This document shows positions 18,641 to 29,001 of a stretch of 64,000 nucleotides of DNA, piece after piece. Below the pieces are notes generated by a model, which was given only the letters and a program-made list of their open reading frames with translations, was not told the DNA's origin and made no database searches. Numbering within the stretch: position 1 is the first letter of the stretch; each line of letters starts with the position of its first letter. The translations under genes were made by a program, and so were the position numbers. The stretch comes from Photobacterium atrarenae. GTDB lineage: Bacteria; Pseudomonadota; Gammaproteobacteria; Enterobacterales; Vibrionaceae. The stretch spans positions 868,001-932,000 of the forward strand of contig NZ_CP101508.1 in assembly GCF_024380015.1 (NCBI RefSeq), given 5' to 3'.

Positions 18641-19405
18641 CTAATCGGCTTGTAAAAAGTTCAAAATGACGCGGCTCACAATGTCTGGTTTTTCAGCATG
18701 TAACCAGTGGCCAGTATTGGCGACCATGTGCGCTTTTGCACTTGGAAACTGCCGAGCAATCGCTGCGCGATGCTCGGTTTGAATATATTCGGAGTTCTGG
18801 CCTTTGATGAACAGGGTTTTGCCGGAAAACGGCGGGACATCGTGCCAGCCCATAATGGTGCCATAGTTAGCAATCAGGCCGTCGACATTAAAACGCCAGC
18901 CATAACCGGTGTCTGTTTTGGCAAAGGATTTGAGCAGGAACTGACGGACACCCGGCTCCTGGACGTGGCGGGCGAGGTAGTGCTCGGCCTCGCTACGGCT
19001 GCTGACGGTATGTTTCGCGACTTCCTGCAATCCGGCAAAGACATTCTCATGACGGTGGACCTGGTAGTGGACGGGCGCCATATCGAGCACGATTAGATGA
19101 TTGAGGCGGGGAGCCGCCAGCTCGGTCAGGGCCATCGCAACTTTGCCGCCCATCGAGTGGCCGATCAGCGAGAAGCGCTCGATGTCGCACTGGTCGATGA
19201 CTTCCAGCACATCGGCGGCCATATCCTGATAGGTAAACGTATCGGAGTGGGGGGAACGACCATGATTACGAAGATCGACGCTGATCACTTTATATTGATT
19301 TTTCAATGATCTGGCGAGAAGCCCTAAGTTATCGGCACTGCCGAACAGCCCGTGGATCAAAATGATCGTTTCACCTTGCCCGTCGGTTTGGTAATGAAGA
19401 TTCAC
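18641..19405 (-). CDS. ybfF: Alpha/beta-hydrolase esterase, YbfF family
   Basis: Serine esterase active on acyl esters in related species. 254 residues from the GTG at 19405, the same length as E. coli YbfF; the frame extends upstream to an ATG at 19459, but family N-termini favour the GTG. Motifs: oxyanion segment IHGLFGSADNLG, nucleophile elbow IGHSMGGKVAMAL, and the catalytic His in NTGHWLHAEKP. The acidic member is probably the Asp in the strand before FIKGQNSEY. Divergent from seqA. Confidence 0.9.
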   Translation of the reverse strand: MNLHYQTDGQGETIILIHGLFGSADNLGLLARSLKNQYKVISVDLRNHGRSPHSDTFTYQDMAADVLEVIDQCDIERFSLIGHSMGGKVAMALTELAAPRLNHLIVLDMAPVHYQVHRHENVFAGLQEVAKHTVSSRSEAEHYLARHVQEPGVRQFLLKSFAKTDTGYGWRFNVDGLIANYGTIMGWHDVPPFSGKTLFIKGQNSEYIQTEHRAAIARQFPSAKAHMVANTGHWLHAEKPDIVSRVILNFLQAD

Positions 19406-19495
19406 TGACGATTTTCTCTTGTTGATAACGCTTTGCCGTAGAGTATAACCGCGTATCACGTTATAATCTCTCGGTGATTTTTAAACGGAACGATA

Positions 19496-20053
19496 ATGAA
19501 CACTACGATGAAGAGTATTGAGGTAGACGAAGAGCTATATCGTTATATCGCCAGCCAAACCCAGCATATCGGTGAAAGCGCATCCGATATTTTGCGCCGG
19601 CTGCTGATGGTGCCTGGTCAGGACGGTGTCGCCCAGCCAGAGGTGGTGATGCCGGTTCGTCCGAAAGGCATTGTGGTCAGTAAAGATGCGGGGAACGTGT
19701 CGACTTCGGATCGGGTGAAAGAAATGCGATCTGTGCTGATCTCTGATGAATTTGCCGCTCAGGAAAAAGCGATTGGCCGCTTCATGATGATTCTGTCCTC
19801 GCTTTATCGTATCGATCCAAAAGGTTTTGCCGAAGCGGCTGCGATTAAAGGCCGCACCCGGGTTTACTTTGCGGAAAGTAAAGAGACGCTGCTTGCAAGT
19901 GGTAAAACGACCAAGCCGAAAGCGATCCCGGAGACGCCATTCTGGGTCATTACGAATACCAATACTGATCGCAAACGCCAGATGGTCGAGCAGCTGATGA
20001 ACAAAATGCATTTTGGCGCCGAGATCATCGACAAAGTTTGCGGTGAAATTTAA
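19496..20053 (+). CDS. seqA: Negative modulator of replication initiation
   Basis: Binds hemimethylated GATC pairs, sequesters oriC and organises new DNA. 185 residues. The N-terminal multimerisation domain is [16 protein letters not shown] followed by [12 protein letters not shown]. The C-terminal DNA-binding domain contains [18 protein letters not shown]. Two in-frame ATGs exist: 19496 has GGAA in range, while 19508 matches the family start but lacks a binding site; the first is kept. pgm follows after 35 bases, as in E. coli. Confidence 0.95.
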   Translation: MNTTMKSIEVDEELYRYIASQTQHIGESASDILRRLLMVPGQDGVAQPEVVMPVRPKGIVVSKDAGNVSTSDRVKEMRSVLISDEFAAQEKAIGRFMMILSSLYRIDPKGFAEAAAIKGRTRVYFAESKETLLASGKTTKPKAIPETPFWVITNTNTDRKRQMVEQLMNKMHFGAEIIDKVCGEI

Positions 20054-20088
20054 CGGGCGTAAGCCTCTTTACTTACAAGGATAAGTTC

Positions 20089-21735
20089 ATGGCGATCCAT
20101 CCTCGAGCCGGTCAGCGCGCCCGGCAAGAAGATATGCATAACATTCCGGCGTTAGTGGCGAACTATTTTCAGATTGCACCGCAGGCTGACAACCTGCAGC
20201 AACGCGTGGCGTTCGGTACTTCCGGCCACCGCGGCAGCGCGGATAAGGGGACCTTTAACCAGCATCACATCTGGGCGATTGCCCAGGCGGTGGCAGAAGT
20301 GCGTGCTGCCAATGGCGTCACCGGTCCGCTGTTTCTTGGTAAAGATACCCATGCGCTGTCTGAGCCTGCGTTTGCGTCAACGCTCGAAGTGCTGGTGGCC
20401 AACGGGGTTCAGGTGGTGATTCAGGAAGGGCGTGGTTATACGCCGACACCGGGCATTTCTCATGCCATTTTGTGCCATAACCTGGCCAACGATGCCAAAG
20501 CTGACGGCATTGTGATCACCCCATCCCACAATCCACCGCAAGACGGCGGGATTAAATATAACCCGGTTCATGGCGGTCCGGCTGAGGGGGCGCTAACCAC
20601 AGCGATCGAGTCTCGTGCTAATGAAATTATTGCTGCGGGCATGGTGGCTGTGAAGCGTATCTCGATCGAACAGGCGCTGGCAAGCGATCTGGTTGAGGTG
20701 CGCGATCTGGTGGCGCCTTACGTGGACGATCTGGTTAATGTCATCGATATGGCTGCGATTCAGAAAGCCAACCTCAAGATCGGTGTCGATCCGCTCGGTG
20801 GCTCCGGCATTGAATACTGGCGTCAGATTGCCAGCCAATACGGCCTGGATCTGACCCTGGTGGACGAATCGATTGATCCGTCTTTCCGCTTTATGTCGCT
20901 CGATAAAGATGGCGTGGTTCGAATGGACTGCTCGTCACCGTATGCGATGGCGGGATTGCTGGCGCACAAAGATAGCTACGATCTGGCGTTTGGCAATGAT
21001 CCGGATTACGACCGCCATGGGATCGTCACCCCGGCCGGGCTGATGAACCCGAACCATTTCCTGGCGGTGTGCATTGATTACCTCTATCGTCACCGTCCGG
21101 ATTGGTCGGCAGACGTTGCGGTCGGCAAAACGCTGGTCTCCAGTGCTTTGATTGATCGGGTGGTTGCGGATCTCGGCCGTGAGCTGTGTGAAGTGCCAGT
21201 CGGCTTTAAGTGGTTTGTTGACGGACTTTACAGCGGTAAGCTGGGCTTCGGTGGTGAAGAAAGTGCTGGGGCATCCTTCCTGCGCATGGATGGCACCCCT
21301 TGGTCAACCGATAAAGACGGTATTTTGCTGTGCCTGTTGGCTGCGGAAATTACCGCAGTGACCGGTAAAAATCCGCAGCAATACTACGAAGCGCTGGCTG
21401 CCAAGCATGGCGCATCAGAGTACAACCGCCTGCAAGCTGTTGCTAATGGTGAGCAAAAAGCCGTGCTGAGCAAGCTGTCTCCGGAGATGGTGGCTACTGA
21501 GACCCTGGCCGGTGATGCGATTACTGCGCGTCTGACCCATGCGCCGGGCAATGGCGCCGCAATTGGTGGTTTGAAAGTAACCACTGAAAATGGCTGGTTT
21601 GCTGCCCGTCCGTCCGGCACGGAAGATATTTACAAGATCTACTGTGAAAGCTTCCGGGGCAAGGCGCATCTGGCGCTGATCGAGCAAGAAGCCCAGGAGA
21701 TTGTCAGCAAGGTGTTTGCCGACGCCGGCCTGTAA
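20089..21735 (+). CDS. pgm: Phosphoglucomutase, alpha-D-glucose
   Basis: Interconverts glucose-1-phosphate and glucose-6-phosphate. 548 residues, close to the E. coli enzyme. The phosphoserine loop is [13 protein letters not shown]. The metal-binding loop is [11 protein letters not shown], the sugar-specificity loop [11 protein letters not shown], and the phosphate-binding C-terminal loop [13 protein letters not shown]. Probably cotranscribed with seqA, with no terminator between them, and ended by a strong hairpin. Confidence 0.96.
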   Translation: MAIHPRAGQRARQEDMHNIPALVANYFQIAPQADNLQQRVAFGTSGHRGSADKGTFNQHHIWAIAQAVAEVRAANGVTGPLFLGKDTHALSEPAFASTLEVLVANGVQVVIQEGRGYTPTPGISHAILCHNLANDAKADGIVITPSHNPPQDGGIKYNPVHGGPAEGALTTAIESRANEIIAAGMVAVKRISIEQALASDLVEVRDLVAPYVDDLVNVIDMAAIQKANLKIGVDPLGGSGIEYWRQIASQYGLDLTLVDESIDPSFRFMSLDKDGVVRMDCSSPYAMAGLLAHKDSYDLAFGNDPDYDRHGIVTPAGLMNPNHFLAVCIDYLYRHRPDWSADVAVGKTLVSSALIDRVVADLGRELCEVPVGFKWFVDGLYSGKLGFGGEESAGASFLRMDGTPWSTDKDGILLCLLAAEITAVTGKNPQQYYEALAAKHGASEYNRLQAVANGEQKAVLSKLSPEMVATETLAGDAITARLTHAPGNGAAIGGLKVTTENGWFAARPSGTEDIYKIYCESFRGKAHLALIEQEAQEIVSKVFADAGL

Positions 21736-21758
21736 GCCTGTCTTAGGCAAGTCATTTG

Positions 21759-21790
21759 AAAAACGCCCGGTCGGCTGACCGGGCGTTTTT
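21759..21790. terminator. Bidirectional terminator between pgm and the DUF1853 gene
   Basis: Fourteen-base stem aaaaacgcccggtc/gaccgggcgttttt with a GGCT loop. The flanking A- and T-runs let it work both ways. Confidence 0.9.
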
Positions 21791-21814
21791 GTATCAGTCG
21801 AGGAATGAATCAAC

Positions 21815-22636
21815 TTATTGTGTGTTCTCAAGGCTTTCGAAGCCGTCCCGGTGGGGCCAGTCCTCGGGCATCACGAACCAGACCTGATTATCCGGTGCAA
21901 TCGCCTGCGTTGGGGCGGTCACGGTATCCACATCGAGCAGGGTTTCCAGTTCGCAATAGCTCGGCGGGTTGATCCACTGTGTCTTGCGGATGGGTTTGAG
22001 CGTCAACTGCGCGGCTTGAGCCGGGTAGCACCAGTTGCCGGTCAGGGCCTGCGGGTTAACCGCCAGTGAAGAGCCGGTTGTGTCTTGCTGGTGGGGGTAA
22101 AACAGGCGGCCCTGCATCAGTAGGCGCTTGATGTTTGGCATACCATACTGCGGTGCGACTTGCTCGATAAATGCCGGGTGATGGCTCAGCTGGAGCTGGT
22201 GCTCGAGCATCCGAGTGGTTTTTTTATCCAGGTTATCCTTGGCGTTCGGGCCCGGCCATTGTTGCTGGAATGCCAGGTAGAACTTGATGGCGACCTCCCA
22301 GTGCTCCAGGTGTCCGGTTTGGGTGTTTTCGACCAGAAAGTCGATCGCCCCCAGGGTCTGCTTTTGCCAGGTCAGCTGAACTTCTTCAGCCAGGAGCCGG
22401 TAATGGGGATGGGCCTCAATAAGCTGCTGCCAGAGCCACTGATAGTAAAAACCGAGCCGCTGGTTGCCTTGGTAGGGGGCGAGATCGCGGGGAAGTACCG
22501 CATGCTGGCGGAATTTGGTCAGCCATTGTTCATCTATCGCATAGGGTGTACAGATCAGTGACGGGCAATGTAGCAGGGCCTGCATATCATGCAGGGCTTG
22601 TTGCTGATCTGTTGCATTATTGTAATTTGTCTGCAT
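21815..22636 (-). CDS. DUF1853 family protein
   Basis: 273 residues with no membrane segment or signal. The conserved family core is visible: LGFYYQWLWQQLI, then YRLLAEEVQL, TLGAIDFLVEN and HWEVAIKFYLAF. The D-(x)n-E-x-K spacing in GAIDFLVEN...WEVAIKFYL resembles PD-(D/E)XK nuclease-like folds. That resemblance is my inference and not an established function. The C-terminus is more variable. Convergent with pgm. Function unknown. Confidence 0.75.
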   Translation of the reverse strand: MQTNYNNATDQQQALHDMQALLHCPSLICTPYAIDEQWLTKFRQHAVLPRDLAPYQGNQRLGFYYQWLWQQLIEAHPHYRLLAEEVQLTWQKQTLGAIDFLVENTQTGHLEHWEVAIKFYLAFQQQWPGPNAKDNLDKKTTRMLEHQLQLSHHPAFIEQVAPQYGMPNIKRLLMQGRLFYPHQQDTTGSSLAVNPQALTGNWCYPAQAAQLTLKPIRKTQWINPPSYCELETLLDVDTVTAPTQAIAPDNQVWFVMPEDWPHRDGFESLENTQ

Positions 22637-22754
22637 ATCGAAACTTTAAGTTACCTTTTGGCGACTATTTTGGCGAAATTACTGGTTTGAATGACTAGTA
22701 TCGGAGCGGCTTTTGGATTAACTTTATAACAGGTTAGACCAGTTAGGAGGCTCT

Positions 22755-22961
22755 ATGTACCAGCCCTATTCTCTGCTTCGTATTTTGTTGCGCCGGGTCG
22801 GTGTGGTCCTGATCGGAATGCTGGCATTGCCATTGATGCTACTGTTGCCCAAACCGAAACGCGCCGCATTTTATAGTCTCATGCACCGCTTCTGGACCAA
22901 AACCAGTACCAAGCCGGTTTGGCTGAAGGAGTCGGAGCATGGTGCGCAGCAGCTGTATTGA
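22755..22961 (+). CDS. ybfA: DUF2517 small protein, YbfA-like
   Basis: 68 residues. A basic start (RILLRR) and one hydrophobic stretch (VGVVLIGMLALPLMLLL) are followed by KRAAFYSLMHRFWTKTSTKPVW, closely resembling E. coli YbfA in pattern and length. TTAGGAGG lies seven bases before the ATG. Probably a one-span inner-membrane protein. Function unknown; the name rests on remembered similarity. Confidence 0.7.
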   Translation: MYQPYSLLRILLRRVGVVLIGMLALPLMLLLPKPKRAAFYSLMHRFWTKTSTKPVWLKESEHGAQQLY

Positions 22962-23097
22962 TCACTGTAACATAAACCCCGGCTATCGGCTGAGGGTTGG
23001 CAAGTGGATCCGTCGCAAAGGTCATTCGAAACAGATGAAAGCTGCTCCTTCCCAGAAGATGCGATAAACTATTCGGGACACAAGAGAGGGAGCACGA

Positions 23098-23853
23098 ATG
23101 AATCATCTAAAACTAGAAGCTGTGCTGAACGAGCTGCTCAGCCCACACCTGATCAAGGACTATTGTCCAAACGGATTACAGGTGGAAGGGAAATCCGAAG
23201 TGAAGAAAGTGATCACTGGGGTCACCGCCAGCCAGGCTTTGATTGACCGCGCGATTGAAGCGCAGACTGATGCGATTTTGGTTCATCATGGTTATTTCTG
23301 GAAAGGTGAGCCGTCTGAAATTCGTGGCATGAAATTTCGTCGGATCAAAGCGCTGATCGAGCATGGGATCAACCTGTACGCCTATCATCTGCCGTTGGAT
23401 GTCCATCCGCAACTGGGTAATAACGCCAAGTTAGCTGAGTTGCTTGAGATTGAGGTTTTGGGTGGACTGGAAGCCGGGAACCCGCAATCGGTCTCCGTCT
23501 ATGGTCAGTTTGAACAGTCGCTCACGGGCGAAGAACTGGCTTCGCGGTTGGCGATTGCGCTGCATCGTGAACCGTTGCATATTCCGGGAGGGCCGACTGA
23601 AATCAAAACTGTTGGTTGGTGTACCGGTGGTGGCCAGGATTTCATTGAGCTGGCGGCACAACAAGGACTAGATGCATTTATCTCCGGGGAAATCTCCGAA
23701 CGAACGGTGCACTCAGCACGCGAGCTGGGGATCCACTATTATAGTGCCGGCCATCATGCAACTGAACGCTATGGCGTGAAAGCACTGGGCGAGTGGCTGG
23801 TGCAGGAGTACGATCTTGAGGTCAGCTTTATTGATATCGATAACCCGGTTTAA
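23098..23853 (+). CDS. ybgI: Nif3-like dinuclear metal-centre hexameric protein
   Basis: 251 residues, close to E. coli YbgI (247), which forms a toroidal hexamer with a two-metal site and is linked genetically to GTP cyclohydrolase-type or DNA-repair roles. Metal ligands are seen as the paired His of ILVHHGYFWKGEP, the Asp/His of LPLDVHPQLGNNA, and the late His/Glu in SAGHHATERYGVKAL. The true biochemical role is unsettled in the literature. It is convergent with gltA and separated from it by a bidirectional terminator. Confidence 0.9.
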   Translation: MNHLKLEAVLNELLSPHLIKDYCPNGLQVEGKSEVKKVITGVTASQALIDRAIEAQTDAILVHHGYFWKGEPSEIRGMKFRRIKALIEHGINLYAYHLPLDVHPQLGNNAKLAELLEIEVLGGLEAGNPQSVSVYGQFEQSLTGEELASRLAIALHREPLHIPGGPTEIKTVGWCTGGGQDFIELAAQQGLDAFISGEISERTVHSARELGIHYYSAGHHATERYGVKALGEWLVQEYDLEVSFIDIDNPV

Positions 23854-23918
23854 TTCCGGCTGGGTGAGGTTGTTGGCGATGGCCTGAAACAAACTGATCC
23901 CATATTATTGGCAATAAA

Positions 23919-23954
23919 GAAAAAAGGTTGAGCGCCAGGCTCAACCTTTTTCAT
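23919..23954. terminator. Bidirectional terminator between ybgI and gltA
   Basis: Stem aaaggttgagc/gctcaaccttt with a short GCCAG-type loop. A-run on the left, T-run on the right. Confidence 0.88.
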
Positions 23955-23973
23955 TTAAGCTGTGTCTTCGGAC

Positions 23974-25263
23974 TTATTCGCGTTCGTGGATCGGTTGAAA
24001 TTCACGCTGCTCATAGCCGGTGTACAGCTGGCGAGGACGACCGATTCGGTTACCCGGATCGTTGTGCATTTCGTTCCAGTGGGCAATCCAGCCGATGGTC
24101 CGCGACATCGCAAAGATCACGGTGAACATAGAAACCGGGATCCCGATCGCTTTCAGGATGATGCCTGAGTAGAAGTCGACGTTCGGGTAGAGCTTCTTAT
24201 CAATGAAATATTCATCCGACAGGGCAATACGCTCAAGCTCCATCGCCACATCAAGCAGTGGATCATCAATTTTCAGCTCCTCCAGCACTTCGTGGCAAGC
24301 TTCACGCATGACTGTTGCACGTGGATCGTAGTTCTTGTAAACCCGGTGACCGAAGCCCATCAGACGGAATGGATCATCTTTGTCTTTGGCACGCTCAATA
24401 TACTCTGGAATATTGTCAACGCTGCCAATCTCTTCCAGCATCTTCAGACACGCTTCGTTGGCGCCGCCGTGTGCCGGACCCCACAGTGAGGCAATCCCGG
24501 CTGCAATACATGCAAATGGGTTGGCACCGGAAGAGCCCGCCAGACGAACGGTAGACGTCGACGCGTTTTGCTCGTGGTCGGCATGCAGGGTGAAGATTTT
24601 GTCCATCGCGCGGGCGACGACAGGGCTGACTTCATATTCTTCACAAGGCGTTGCGAACATCATATGCAGGAAGTTTTCAGCATAGTCCAGGTCGTTACGC
24701 GGGAAAATAAAAGGTTGGCCAATGGAATATTTGTAACACATCGCAGCCAGGGTCGGCATTTTCGACAGCAGGCGGAACGCCGTGATTTCACGGTGCGTGT
24801 CATTGTTAATATCCAGTGAGTCATGGTAGAAAGCTGCCAGGGCACCGACCACACCACACATCACCGCCATTGGGTGTGCATCGCGGCGGAAACCGTGGAA
24901 GAAGCTGGCAATCTGCTCATGAACCATGGTGTGTCGCGTCACGGTCGTGCGGAAAGTTTCGTATTGCGCACGGGTTGGGACTTCACCATAAAGCAGGATA
25001 TAACATACTTCCAGGTAATCAGCGTTATTGGCTAGCTGGTCAATTGGGTAACCGCGGTGAAGCAGGATCCCTTTATCGCCATCAATGTAGGTAATTTGAG
25101 ATTCACATGATGCTGTGGCCAGAAAGCCAGGGTCAAATGTGAAGTAGCCGCTCGCGCCAAGCTTGCGGACATCAATCACGTCTGGCCCTTGTGTGCCCCC
25201 GAGAATCGGCAGTTCGACTGGTGCATTCCCTTCAATGTGAAGAGTCGCTTTCTTGTCTGCCAT
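23974..25263 (-). CDS. gltA: Citrate synthase, type II
   Basis: Condenses acetyl-CoA and oxaloacetate, the entry step of the TCA cycle. 429 residues, the allosteric NADH-sensitive hexameric type of Gram-negative bacteria. The N-terminal extension includes [19 protein letters not shown]. The catalytic His lies in [15 protein letters not shown] and the catalytic Asp in [11 protein letters not shown]. Divergent from sdhCDAB across a long regulatory gap, as in E. coli. Confidence 0.97.
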   Translation of the reverse strand: MADKKATLHIEGNAPVELPILGGTQGPDVIDVRKLGASGYFTFDPGFLATASCESQITYIDGDKGILLHRGYPIDQLANNADYLEVCYILLYGEVPTRAQYETFRTTVTRHTMVHEQIASFFHGFRRDAHPMAVMCGVVGALAAFYHDSLDINNDTHREITAFRLLSKMPTLAAMCYKYSIGQPFIFPRNDLDYAENFLHMMFATPCEEYEVSPVVARAMDKIFTLHADHEQNASTSTVRLAGSSGANPFACIAAGIASLWGPAHGGANEACLKMLEEIGSVDNIPEYIERAKDKDDPFRLMGFGHRVYKNYDPRATVMREACHEVLEELKIDDPLLDVAMELERIALSDEYFIDKKLYPNVDFYSGIILKAIGIPVSMFTVIFAMSRTIGWIAHWNEMHNDPGNRIGRPRQLYTGYEQREFQPIHERE

Positions 25264-25674
25264 AACAATCTCCTTTGCTTTTTATAATCCTGATCCAGAT
25301 TCGGATGTGCAGTTGTTGTACCGGGGGATCCTGCATTTGTCAATTTTTGTACTGCTTTGTGTGCGCTTGTTAATAACTTTTGGTAAAAAAGTGCAAATTC
25401 CCGAAACCGTGTTAGAGGTCATGTAACCGGGTTTGTAATTGCTTGTTACGAGGCGTATACTCGCCGCAGGTCTCTGGTTCTGCAGCCGCCAGATACAAGT
25501 GCTTAAGTACTCAACAATATTAGTCACTTAGGTTGAAATATGTTTTGGGGTCCCTACATAAACATATTTGCAACCAAAGGTTACGAAAATGTTGCGCTCA
25601 TTTGTCCTGGCCCAAGCGGATCGGAGAGTTTAATAAAAATAAGATGCTTCAATGGAGCTGAGTGGGCAAATACC
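25264..25674. promoter_or_regulatory. gltA-sdhC divergent control region
   Basis: 411 bases with no supportable gene. The left half is A/T-rich around 25370-25400 (gttaataacttttggtaaaaaag), a plausible place for ArcA-type direct repeats and the promoters of both units. An open frame runs through the right half into sdhC, but its first 45 codons look unlike any SdhC N-terminus. It is read here as untranslated leader, a position often targeted by small RNAs for sdh. No site was identified with confidence. Confidence 0.45.
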
Positions 25675-26055
25675 GTGAAAGTAAATAAGCCAAGACCTGT
25701 TAACCTCGACCTACAGACGATTCGCTTTCCTCTGACGGCGATTGCGTCCATCCTGCACCGGGTCTCCGGTGTCATCACATTTGTTGCTGTTGCCATTCTT
25801 CTATGGCTTTTAAGCCTTTCCCTGTCTTCCCCAGAAGGTTTCGCCAGTGCTGCCAATATTGTTGACAGTTTCTTTGTGAAATTTGTGCTGTGGGGGATCC
25901 TGACGGCGTTGTTCTACCACATTGTGTTAGGTGTGCGTCACTTGATGATGGACATGGGATATTTTGAAGAAATGGATACCGGGATTGCAAGCGCCAAAAT
26001 TAGCTTCGCAATTGTCGCGGTACTGGCTGTCTTTGCAGGAGGCCTGGTATGGTAA
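25675..26055 (+). CDS. sdhC: Succinate dehydrogenase cytochrome b556 subunit
   Basis: Membrane anchor of complex II that binds haem b and ubiquinone. 126 residues from the GTG at 25675 ([14 protein letters not shown]), matching family N-termini; the frame is open further upstream without homology. The quinone/haem motif is [13 protein letters not shown] (His-Arg-x-Ser), and the axial haem His lies in [14 protein letters not shown]. Three transmembrane helices. It overlaps sdhD by seven bases. The ribosome-binding site is weak. Confidence 0.93.
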   Translation: MKVNKPRPVNLDLQTIRFPLTAIASILHRVSGVITFVAVAILLWLLSLSLSSPEGFASAANIVDSFFVKFVLWGILTALFYHIVLGVRHLMMDMGYFEEMDTGIASAKISFAIVAVLAVFAGGLVW

Positions 26056-26396
26056 ACAATGTGTCAACGGTTGGTCGTAATGGTGTACACGACTTTATTC
26101 TGATCCGCGCAACTGCGATCATCCTTACCCTTTACACCCTCTATATGGTCGGATTTTTCGCCTTCGGGCCTGATCTGAGCTACGAAACCTGGACTGCGTT
26201 TTTCGGCAAGCTGAGCACCAAAGTGTTCACCATGCTGGCGCTGTTCTCGATTATGATCCATGCCTGGATCGGCTTATGGCAAGTCCTGACCGACTACATT
26301 AAACCTGCCGCGCTTCGTGCAGGACTCCAATTTGGTGTGGTTGCCATTCTCCTCGTCTACCTGTTTTCTGGCTTCTTTATTGTGTGGGGTGTGTAA
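26049..26396 (+). CDS. sdhD: Succinate dehydrogenase membrane anchor subunit
   Basis: Second membrane anchor of complex II; with SdhC it forms the haem and quinone pocket. 115 residues, three helices. Conserved text: [15 protein letters not shown], and the haem-proximal His in [17 protein letters not shown]. It starts inside the end of sdhC, and its TAA directly abuts the sdhA start, so the three genes are translationally coupled. Confidence 0.95.
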   Translation: MVNNVSTVGRNGVHDFILIRATAIILTLYTLYMVGFFAFGPDLSYETWTAFFGKLSTKVFTMLALFSIMIHAWIGLWQVLTDYIKPAALRAGLQFGVVAILLVYLFSGFFIVWGV

Positions 26397-28163
26397 GTGA
26401 GCATTGCAGTTCGTGAATTTGATGCTGTCGTAATCGGTGCTGGTGGTGCAGGGATGCGCGCCGCGCTACAGATTTCAGAACAAGGGCTGAAATGTGCCTT
26501 GTTGTCTAAAGTTTTTCCAACCCGCTCGCACACGGTTTCGGCGCAGGGCGGGATCACTGTTGCCCTGGGGAACTCACACCCGGATAACTGGCAGTGGCAT
26601 ATGTACGATACCGTCAAAGGCTCTGATTACATCGGTGATCAGAATGCGATTGAATACATGTGTAAAAATGGCCCGAAATCCGTGATTGAGCTGGAAAAAA
26701 TGGGTCTGCCTTTCTCTCGTTTTGATAACGGCAGCATTTACCAGCGCCCATTCGGTGGTCAGTCAAAAGAATTTGGCGGCGAGCAGGCTGCGCGGACGGC
26801 GGCGGCCGCCGACCGGACCGGCCATGCACTGCTCCACACGCTGTATCAGCAAAATATCAAGCACAAAACCACGATTTTCTCTGAGTGGTATGCGTTGGAT
26901 CTGGTGAAAAACCAAGATGGCGCTATCTTGGGCTGCACGGCCCTATGCATGGAAACCGGTGAGATTTGTTACTTCAAGTCCAAGGCGACGATCCTGGCCA
27001 CCGGTGGTGCAGGCCGTATTTACCAGTCGACAACGAATGCTCACATTAACACCGGTGACGGTGTTGGTATGGCACTGCGTGCCGGGGTTCCGATGCAGGA
27101 CATGGAAATGTGGCAGTTCCACCCGACCGGGATTGCCGGTGCCGGGGTTCTGGTGACCGAAGGTTGTCGTGGTGAAGGTGGCTATCTGCTGAACAAAGAC
27201 GGCGAGCGCTTTATGGAGCGTTATGCGCCGAATGCCAAAGACTTGGCTGGCCGCGATGTCGTCGCTCGCTCGATGATGGTTGAAATTCGCGAAGGCCGTG
27301 GCTGCGATGGCCCTTGGGGTCCACACATCAAACTGAAGATGGATCACCTGGGTAAAGATGTTCTGGAATCGCGCCTGCCGGGGATCTGTGAGCTGTCTCG
27401 TACCTTCGCCCACGTTGATCCTGTGAAAGAGCCGATTCCGGTGATCCCAACCTGTCACTACATGATGGGTGGTGTCCCGACCCAGGTTTCGGGCCAGGCG
27501 ATCAAGCAAAATGCTGCCGGTGACGACGTTGAAGTACAGGGCCTGTTTGCCTGTGGTGAGATTGCTTCGGTTTCTGTCCACGGCGCTAACCGCCTGGGTG
27601 GTAACTCCCTGCTTGACCTGGTGGTCTTCGGTCGTGCAACCGGTCTGCACCTGGGTGAAACCCTGGCAGCCCAAGCTGAAGCGCGCCCTGCAACTGACTC
27701 TGACATTGAAGCTTCTTTGGCGCGTGTCAACCGCTGGAACAGTACCCAGAAAGGTGAAGATCCGGTCCAAATCCGTAAGGATCTGCAATCTTGCATGCAA
27801 AACAACTTCTCGGTATTCCGTGAAGGTGAAGCGATGGCGACTGGTCTGGAAGAGCTGAAAGTGATCCGTGAGCGCCTGAAAGATGCTCGTCTGGACGACA
27901 CGTCAACAGAATTCAACACCCAGCGCATTGAATGCCTGGAGTTGGAGAACCTGATGGAAACGGCATTTGCGACGGCTGTAGCGGCGAACTACCGTACTGA
28001 GAGCCGTGGCGCCCATGCCCGTTATGACTTCCCTGATCGTGACGATGCAAACTGGTTGTGTCACTCCATTTACAACCCTGAGACAGAGCAAATGTCGAAG
28101 CGTGATGTAAACATGACACCGGTTCATCGTGAGGCATTTCCGCCGAAAGCGCGTACTTACTAA
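26397..28163 (+). CDS. sdhA: Succinate dehydrogenase flavoprotein subunit
   Basis: Catalytic subunit oxidising succinate to fumarate, on the cytoplasmic side of the inner membrane. 588 residues, as in E. coli. The FAD-binding fold is [16 protein letters not shown]. The His carrying covalent FAD is at residue 45 in [10 protein letters not shown]. Substrate-binding residues lie in [15 protein letters not shown] and the catalytic Arg region in [17 protein letters not shown]. The start is GTG directly after the sdhD stop. Confidence 0.97.
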   Translation: MSIAVREFDAVVIGAGGAGMRAALQISEQGLKCALLSKVFPTRSHTVSAQGGITVALGNSHPDNWQWHMYDTVKGSDYIGDQNAIEYMCKNGPKSVIELEKMGLPFSRFDNGSIYQRPFGGQSKEFGGEQAARTAAAADRTGHALLHTLYQQNIKHKTTIFSEWYALDLVKNQDGAILGCTALCMETGEICYFKSKATILATGGAGRIYQSTTNAHINTGDGVGMALRAGVPMQDMEMWQFHPTGIAGAGVLVTEGCRGEGGYLLNKDGERFMERYAPNAKDLAGRDVVARSMMVEIREGRGCDGPWGPHIKLKMDHLGKDVLESRLPGICELSRTFAHVDPVKEPIPVIPTCHYMMGGVPTQVSGQAIKQNAAGDDVEVQGLFACGEIASVSVHGANRLGGNSLLDLVVFGRATGLHLGETLAAQAEARPATDSDIEASLARVNRWNSTQKGEDPVQIRKDLQSCMQNNFSVFREGEAMATGLEELKVIRERLKDARLDDTSTEFNTQRIECLELENLMETAFATAVAANYRTESRGAHARYDFPDRDDANWLCHSIYNPETEQMSKRDVNMTPVHREAFPPKARTY

Positions 28164-28177
28164 GGGAGGTAAACATT

Positions 28178-28891
28178 ATGAAACTGAATTTCTCAATTTA
28201 CCGCTACAACCCTGATGTTGATAACGCGCCGCACATGAAAGGGTACACCCTGGATGTGCCGGACGGCTCCGACATGATGGTGCTGGATGCGCTGATCCTG
28301 CTCAAAGAGCAGGATCCGACCCTGTCTTTCCGTCGTTCGTGCCGTGAAGGAGTCTGTGGCTCAGACGGCATTAACATGAACGGCAAGAATGGCCTGGCTT
28401 GTATCACGCCGCTGTCGGCGTTGACGGGCGAGAAAACGATTGTGATCCGTCCGTTGCCGGGTCTGCCGGTGATCCGCGACTTGATCATCGATATGGAGCA
28501 GTTCTACACCAACTATGCCAAAGTGAAGCCGTTCCTGATTGATGATGATGCGTTGCCGCCGGCACGCGAGCATCTGCAGTCACCGGAAGAGCGCGCGCAC
28601 TTGGATGGTCTGTACGAATGTATTATGTGTGCTTGCTGTTCGACATCATGCCCGTCATTCTGGTGGAACCCGGATAAATTTATCGGTCCGGCCGGCCTGC
28701 TGGCGGCTTACCGTTGGCTCATCGATAGCCGTGATACAGCCACTGATGAACGCTTGTCTGATCTTGACGATGCATTTAGCGTTTTTCGTTGCCATGGCAT
28801 CATGAACTGTGTAAATGTTTGTCCGAAGGGATTAAATCCAACCAAGGCGATTGGTCACATTAAGTCAATGTTGCTGAAACGCGCGGTATAA
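28178..28891 (+). CDS. sdhB: Succinate dehydrogenase iron-sulphur subunit
   Basis: Carries electrons from FAD to the quinone through three clusters. 237 residues. The 2Fe-2S ligands are in CREGVCGSDG and in GLACITPL. The 4Fe-4S motif is CIMCACCSTSCPSFWW and the 3Fe-4S region is CHGIMNCVNVCPKGLNP. GGGAGG precedes the ATG. It is followed by a hairpin and then sucA. Confidence 0.97.
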   Translation: MKLNFSIYRYNPDVDNAPHMKGYTLDVPDGSDMMVLDALILLKEQDPTLSFRRSCREGVCGSDGINMNGKNGLACITPLSALTGEKTIVIRPLPGLPVIRDLIIDMEQFYTNYAKVKPFLIDDDALPPAREHLQSPEERAHLDGLYECIMCACCSTSCPSFWWNPDKFIGPAGLLAAYRWLIDSRDTATDERLSDLDDAFSVFRCHGIMNCVNVCPKGLNPTKAIGHIKSMLLKRAV

Positions 28892-28909
28892 AAATCGAAT
28901 TATCGATAT

Positions 28910-28946
28910 GCTGGCTTTCTGACTCGCTATCTGAAGCCAGCTTTTA
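28910..28946 (+). terminator. Hairpin between sdhB and sucA, possible partial terminator
   Basis: gctggctt/aagccagc around a 16-base loop, followed by only four T. The large loop and short T-run suggest attenuation or an RNA-processing site and not full termination, so sdh and suc may be partly cotranscribed. Confidence 0.4.
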
Positions 28947-29001
28947 AGCCCGGCCTAGAGACCGGAGCAAAATGGCGATAACTAGTGGTTAAGGGAAAAC
29001 A

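Noticed and set aside
25540..25674. Upstream extension of sdhC by 45 codons
   Set aside because: The extension has no similarity to SdhC N-termini. The GTG at 25675 gives the expected [14 protein letters not shown] start.
26943..27800. Minus-strand open frame of 285 codons inside sdhA
   Set aside because: It lies fully antisense to a conserved gene, has no ribosome-binding site and no recognisable motif. Third-position bias of sdhA explains the open frame.
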